Shown in pieces: positions 14,397 through 17,165 of a DNA stretch of 17,165 nucleotides. The position numbers were made by a program, and so were the translations under genes. Source of the DNA: Gemmatimonadota bacterium. GTDB lineage: Bacteria; Gemmatimonadota; Gemmatimonadetes; Longimicrobiales; Gaopeijiaceae. The stretch lies in NCBI GenBank assembly GCA_024638395.1, contig JAHEKK010000014.1, positions 1 through 17,165 on the forward strand, in the 5' to 3' direction. The notes under the pieces were generated by a model, which saw only the letters and a program-made list of their open reading frames with translations, did no database searches and was not told the origin of the DNA. Positions within the stretch are counted from its first letter, which is position 1. The number at the start of each line of letters is the position of its first letter.

Positions 14397-16070
14397 TCAC
14401 GGGAAATCCGGGGGCGCCATCCTCCTCAGTGTGGCCTGCTCGAAGGCATGGGCGAGCTCGATCAGACGAGGCTCACTGCACGCGCCTCCGGTGAAGCTCA
14501 CGCCGTTGGGCCGAGGCCGCGGTTCGAATCCGTCGGGGAACGGGGGGCCGTTGGTGTTCGGCACGGTGGCGAAGGGGACGATCACCGTAGGATAGCCGGG
14601 CCGGGCCGCCAGCCCGGCGCCTCCGGAGCCGGGGAAGAGGAGCGCATCCAGGTCCAGGGCCTCCATCACCGCGTCGATGCCCTCAGCTCCGTTCAGCCGC
14701 AGGTCCCGCGCGCGATCGGCTTCGTAGCGTTCCCGAGACGCGTCGAGGTCCAGTTCGTCGGCTCCGTCGAGTCGCGCCTGCTCGTATTTCATCGAACCGG
14801 CGTTCCGGTGCTCCAGATTCCACTCCCTGAGCTCCGTCAGCGTGCTCACCGGCGCGGTTTCGCCCAGGCTGGCCAGCCAGGCGTTGAAGTCCCGCTTCAT
14901 TCCGTAGTCGAGAACGCTGCTACCCCCCGCCAGAAGGAGGTTGTCGGCGGGGTTGGGGTTGATCACGCTGGGGATGTCCGCCGGGTCGACGACGGTGGCG
15001 CCCTGGGCCTCCAGGATCTCGATGGCCTCGGACATCGCGGCGAGGATCTCCGGGGAGGCGCCCCCGCGGTATCCGTCGTCGTCGGGAGCCTGTACCGAAT
15101 CGTAGTAGAGGGCCCGGGGGATTCCGATGCGGGCTCCCTGGAGGCCGTCGGCTCTCAAGAACGGGCGGTAGTCGCCGTTGGGCGGGGCTTCGCAGCGGGC
15201 CGTGGCCGGGTCATTGGGATCGGGGGCCGCGCTCTCCAGGGCGCCCAGAAGCAGGGCGGCATCCGCCACGGTCCGGGCCATGGGACCGGCGGTGTCCTGG
15301 TCGCCCGTGATGGGGATCACGCCCCATCGGCTGACCCGGCCTACGGTGGGCTTGATCCCCGCCAACATGTTGGCGTTGGCGGGCGAGAGGATCGATCCCG
15401 AAGTCTCGGTGCCCACGTTGGCCGCCCAGAAGCTCATGGCCGTGCCGATCCCCGAGCTGGACCCGCCGACGTTCATCACGGGGCGGCCGTCATTCCGGCC
15501 CTCCCGGGGGTCGCGTCTGGGATCGTAGGGGTTCAGACCGTATCCACCGACCGCGCTGTAGTTCCCGGGCATGCCGGCGGCCATGAAGTTGGCCAATTCC
15601 GTCATCACCGTCTTGGCCAGGATGATGGCGCCGGCTTCCCGGAGGTTGACGGTCAACGTGGCGTCGTACGATGGGACGTAGCCTTCGAAAGCCAGGGCCC
15701 CTCCCGTCGTGGGCATGTCGGTGGTGTGGACGTTGTCCTTCAGTGCGACAGGAATGCCGTGGAGGGGTCCCCTGACACGGCCCTCGGCCCGCTCCCGGTC
15801 CAAGCGGTCGGCCTCGGCGAGGGCGCGGGCGTTGACCGAGATCACCGCGTTGACCCGCTCCTCGTACAGGGCGATTCGCACCAGGTGGGCCTCGACCAGA
15901 TCTCGTGCGGTCACATGGCCCTCTTCCATGGCCTGCTGCATGTCCTGGATTGTGGCCTCGACGATGTCGAAGTCGGCGTCAGGCGCCGAGGGGCCCTCGC
16001 AGGACGTCAGGGCCATCACAAAGAGGACGACGGAGAATGCGCAGAGAGGAGCAAGGGTTCGTCGCGTCAT
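14397..16070 (-). CDS. Amidase-signature family lipoprotein
   Basis: 557 residues. The start at 16070 gives a clean lipoprotein signal (MTRRTLAPLC, hydrophobic core, lipobox LTSC); the frame is open further upstream but without protein character. The amidase-signature Ser-cisSer-Lys triad is present: K111 in VALKDNV, the cis-Ser in NVGGSSSG (S204/S205), and the nucleophile S226 in GTETSGSI. Conserved surroundings include GPLHGIPVALKDN, TTGGALAF, AKTVMTELANF and GRVSRWGVIP...DTAGPMARTVADAA, and the C-terminal half keeps TVIVPFAT. The family hydrolyses carboxamides, including peptide amides, fatty amides and aryl amides. Its distance from the GatA subunit and its lipid anchor argue against tRNA amidotransferase and for a periplasmic or outer-membrane amidase of unknown substrate. 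It is divergent from the cupin gene. Confidence 0.94.
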   Translation of the reverse strand: MTRRTLAPLCAFSVVLFVMALTSCEGPSAPDADFDIVEATIQDMQQAMEEGHVTARDLVEAHLVRIALYEERVNAVISVNARALAEADRLDRERAEGRVRGPLHGIPVALKDNVHTTDMPTTGGALAFEGYVPSYDATLTVNLREAGAIILAKTVMTELANFMAAGMPGNYSAVGGYGLNPYDPRRDPREGRNDGRPVMNVGGSSSGIGTAMSFWAANVGTETSGSILSPANANMLAGIKPTVGRVSRWGVIPITGDQDTAGPMARTVADAALLLGALESAAPDPNDPATARCEAPPNGDYRPFLRADGLQGARIGIPRALYYDSVQAPDDDGYRGGASPEILAAMSEAIEILEAQGATVVDPADIPSVINPNPADNLLLAGGSSVLDYGMKRDFNAWLASLGETAPVSTLTELREWNLEHRNAGSMKYEQARLDGADELDLDASRERYEADRARDLRLNGAEGIDAVMEALDLDALLFPGSGGAGLAARPGYPTVIVPFATVPNTNGPPFPDGFEPRPRPNGVSFTGGACSEPRLIELAHAFEQATLRRMAPPDFP

Positions 16071-16209
16071 GGTGCGTGCCTGGAGTGGGGAACGTGCCTG
16101 AGCATGGTTCTCGTTTCGTGGTGTTGCAAGCAGCCGGCGCCTTGTGCGTCCATAACCCTCGGGAGACTTTCGTGTCCCGCCTTCGCCCGCCCCCACCATA
16201 GGCCTCATC
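16071..16209. promoter_or_regulatory. Divergent intergenic region, amidase/cupin
   Basis: 139 bp between divergent starts, expected to hold two promoters. No hexamer pair I trust is visible. Neither gene has a strong Shine-Dalgarno; TAGG precedes the cupin ATG and AGG the amidase ATG. Confidence 0.35.
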
Positions 16210-16533
16210 ATGGTTGCCAAACGCACCCTTTCGGACATCGAGCCCCGAGAAGTGGTTCCGGGATACCGGGCCCGATTCATCCACACGGCCCACACGACCC
16301 ACGCCTACTGGGACATCGAGCCGAACAGGCCCCTCCCGGAGCATTCCCATCCCCACGAGCAGACGGTCAACGTCCTCGACGGGACGATCGAGCTGGTCGT
16401 CGGTGGCCAATCCCATGTCCTGAAGCCCGGTGACGTGCTCCATATCCCGGGCGGAGTGCCCCATTCGGCCGTTGCTCATACCCCGTGTCGGGTCCTCGAC
16501 GTGTTCAGCCCGGTCCGGGAAGAGTACCGCTGA
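16210..16533 (+). CDS. Small cupin, KdgF-like
   Basis: 107 residues, a single conserved cupin barrel with no signal peptide. Metal-binding motif 1 is PEH45-S-H47-P-H-E-Q51 with G58 closing it; motif 2 is PGDVLHIPGGVPH85. The ending CRVLDVFSPVREEYR is typical of cupins related to KdgF, which in pectin and alginate degraders linearises unsaturated uronates. No other uronate-catabolism gene is in the window, so a KdgF function here is only a family-level suggestion; many similar cupins are unassigned. It is divergent from the amidase and convergent with the amidohydrolase, 20 bp away. Confidence 0.88.
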   Translation: MVAKRTLSDIEPREVVPGYRARFIHTAHTTHAYWDIEPNRPLPEHSHPHEQTVNVLDGTIELVVGGQSHVLKPGDVLHIPGGVPHSAVAHTPCRVLDVFSPVREEYR

Positions 16534-16553
16534 GCCCGACCCCCGCCGTCTCC

Positions 16554-17165
16554 CTATCCGATGGGCCGTTCGTCGTTTCTCAGTGCATCCTCGTCCACCC
16601 AGTAGTAGGGCCCGAAGGGCCGTGCCTCGGGCCATATCTCGTCCAGCGTGTCGGCCTCGTACAGGATGCCTCCCTTCATGACATAGCGGATGTCCGCGGT
16701 GTTCCGGATGTCGTCGAGAGGGTTCCCGCTGAGGACCAGCAGGTCAGCCAGCTTGCCGTCCCGGAGGGAGCCCAGGTCCTCCTCGGCCCCGAGGAAGTGG
16801 GCTCCATGGAGGCTCGCCATCCGTAGGGCTTCCAGGGGGCCCATGGCCGAAGCCGCCATCCACACCTCCCACTGGGCCCCCAGGGCGTGGTGTTCACCGT
16901 GGGAGCCGATGGCCCCGTATCCGCCTTCGGCGATGATGTCGGCCACGCCCTGAGCCAGAAGGGGGTAGCTGTAATCGGTGTCGGGACGCAGTTCCCGCCG
17001 CCGAAGGTGGCCCGCCGTCATCCGCCAGGGCATCCAACGCCGCTGCTTTTCTTCCTTCCACACGTCGGTTTCGGCGAAGAAGTACTCGATGTTCCAGGGC
17101 CCCGGCCCCGCCACGACGAGGGTGGGCGAATAGACCGCGTTTGCCCGGCCGAAGAATCGCGCCAC
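16554..17165 (-). CDS. Amidohydrolase, C-terminal part (5' end outside the window)
   Basis: 203 residues read in from the window edge on the minus strand to a TAG at 16554-16556; the true start lies beyond 17165. The segment has the C-terminal signature of metal-dependent amidohydrolases: GYGAIGSHGEHH, a helix AMGPLEALRMASLHGAHFLG, GSLRDGKLADLLVLSGNPLDDIRNT and IRYVMKGGILYEA, followed by a tail rich in Trp and Pro. The wording strongly resembles the end of long secreted proteins in which a PD40/TolB-type beta-propeller precedes the amidohydrolase, common in Gemmatimonadota and some Bacteroidota. The N-terminal metal-binding HxH is not in view, so activity and architecture cannot be confirmed. 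Confidence 0.88.
   Translation of the reverse strand: MARFFGRANAVYSPTLVVAGPGPWNIEYFFAETDVWKEEKQRRWMPWRMTAGHLRRRELRPDTDYSYPLLAQGVADIIAEGGYGAIGSHGEHHALGAQWEVWMAASAMGPLEALRMASLHGAHFLGAEEDLGSLRDGKLADLLVLSGNPLDDIRNTADIRYVMKGGILYEADTLDEIWPEARPFGPYYWVDEDALRNDERPIG

Noticed and set aside
16071..16295. 75-residue N-terminal extension of the amidase
   Set aside because: It overlaps the cupin start on the other strand and precedes a textbook lipoprotein signal beginning at 16070.
14448..16433. 661-residue plus-strand frame opposite the amidase
   Set aside because: Antisense shadow rich in Gly, Val, Arg and His; the amidase on the minus strand has its full catalytic triad.
1..17165. CRISPR arrays, tRNA or rRNA genes, insertion sequences, att sites
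   Set aside because: No regularly spaced repeats, cloverleaf-like sequence, transposase or integrase motifs, or terminal inverted repeats were seen on reading both strands.

Overview
The window is GC-rich and densely coded. Third codon positions are mostly G or C, intergenic gaps are at most about 250 bp, GTGA start/stop overlaps are used, and Shine-Dalgarno sites are purine-rich. There are many secreted or lipid-anchored hydrolases: an Xaa-Pro-type M24 peptidase, an amidase lipoprotein, an ABC permease fused to an M1 peptidase, and an amidohydrolase ending like the PD40/TolB-associated enzymes. This mix resembles Gemmatimonadota or a related high-GC environmental didermal bacterium. That placement is inference from gene content; no rRNA or other taxonomic marker is present.

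Layout. (1) 1-3671, plus strand: the end of a polytopic SEDS-like (FtsW/RodA/SpoVE superfamily) protein, translationally coupled to a membrane-anchored penicillin-binding-protein-like transpeptidase. (2) 3694-6054, minus strand: a small secreted PPC-domain protein and an exported M24 peptidase with a C-terminal NTF2/SnoaL-like domain. (3) 6301-7878, plus: a membrane-anchored FMN/[3Fe-4S] glutamate-synthase-like oxidoreductase. (4) 7928-8818, minus: a cytoplasmic protein of unknown function. (5) 9066-13600, plus: a two-gene operon of an ABC ATPase and a double ABC-2-type permease fused to an M1-like gluzincin domain. (6) 13683-16070, minus: a putative lipoprotein and an amidase-signature lipoprotein. 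(7) 16210-16533, plus: a KdgF-like cupin. (8) 16554 to the window end, minus: the C-terminal part of an amidohydrolase. Genes are mainly convergent or divergent singletons and pairs, and two convergent junctions carry short hairpins that could serve as bidirectional terminators.

The points most worth following are three. First, the SEDS/transpeptidase pair: the SEDS partner appears to lack the conserved extracellular Asp, while the transpeptidase keeps its catalytic triad of motifs but has a long insertion and an unusual N-terminal half. Second, the ABC permease-M1 fusion, which keeps the zinc site but lacks the aminopeptidase GxMEN motif. Third, the M24-NTF2 fusion, which keeps the metal ligands but has lost two residues normally important in aminopeptidase P. 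No CRISPR array, tRNA, rRNA, insertion sequence or phage gene was seen.
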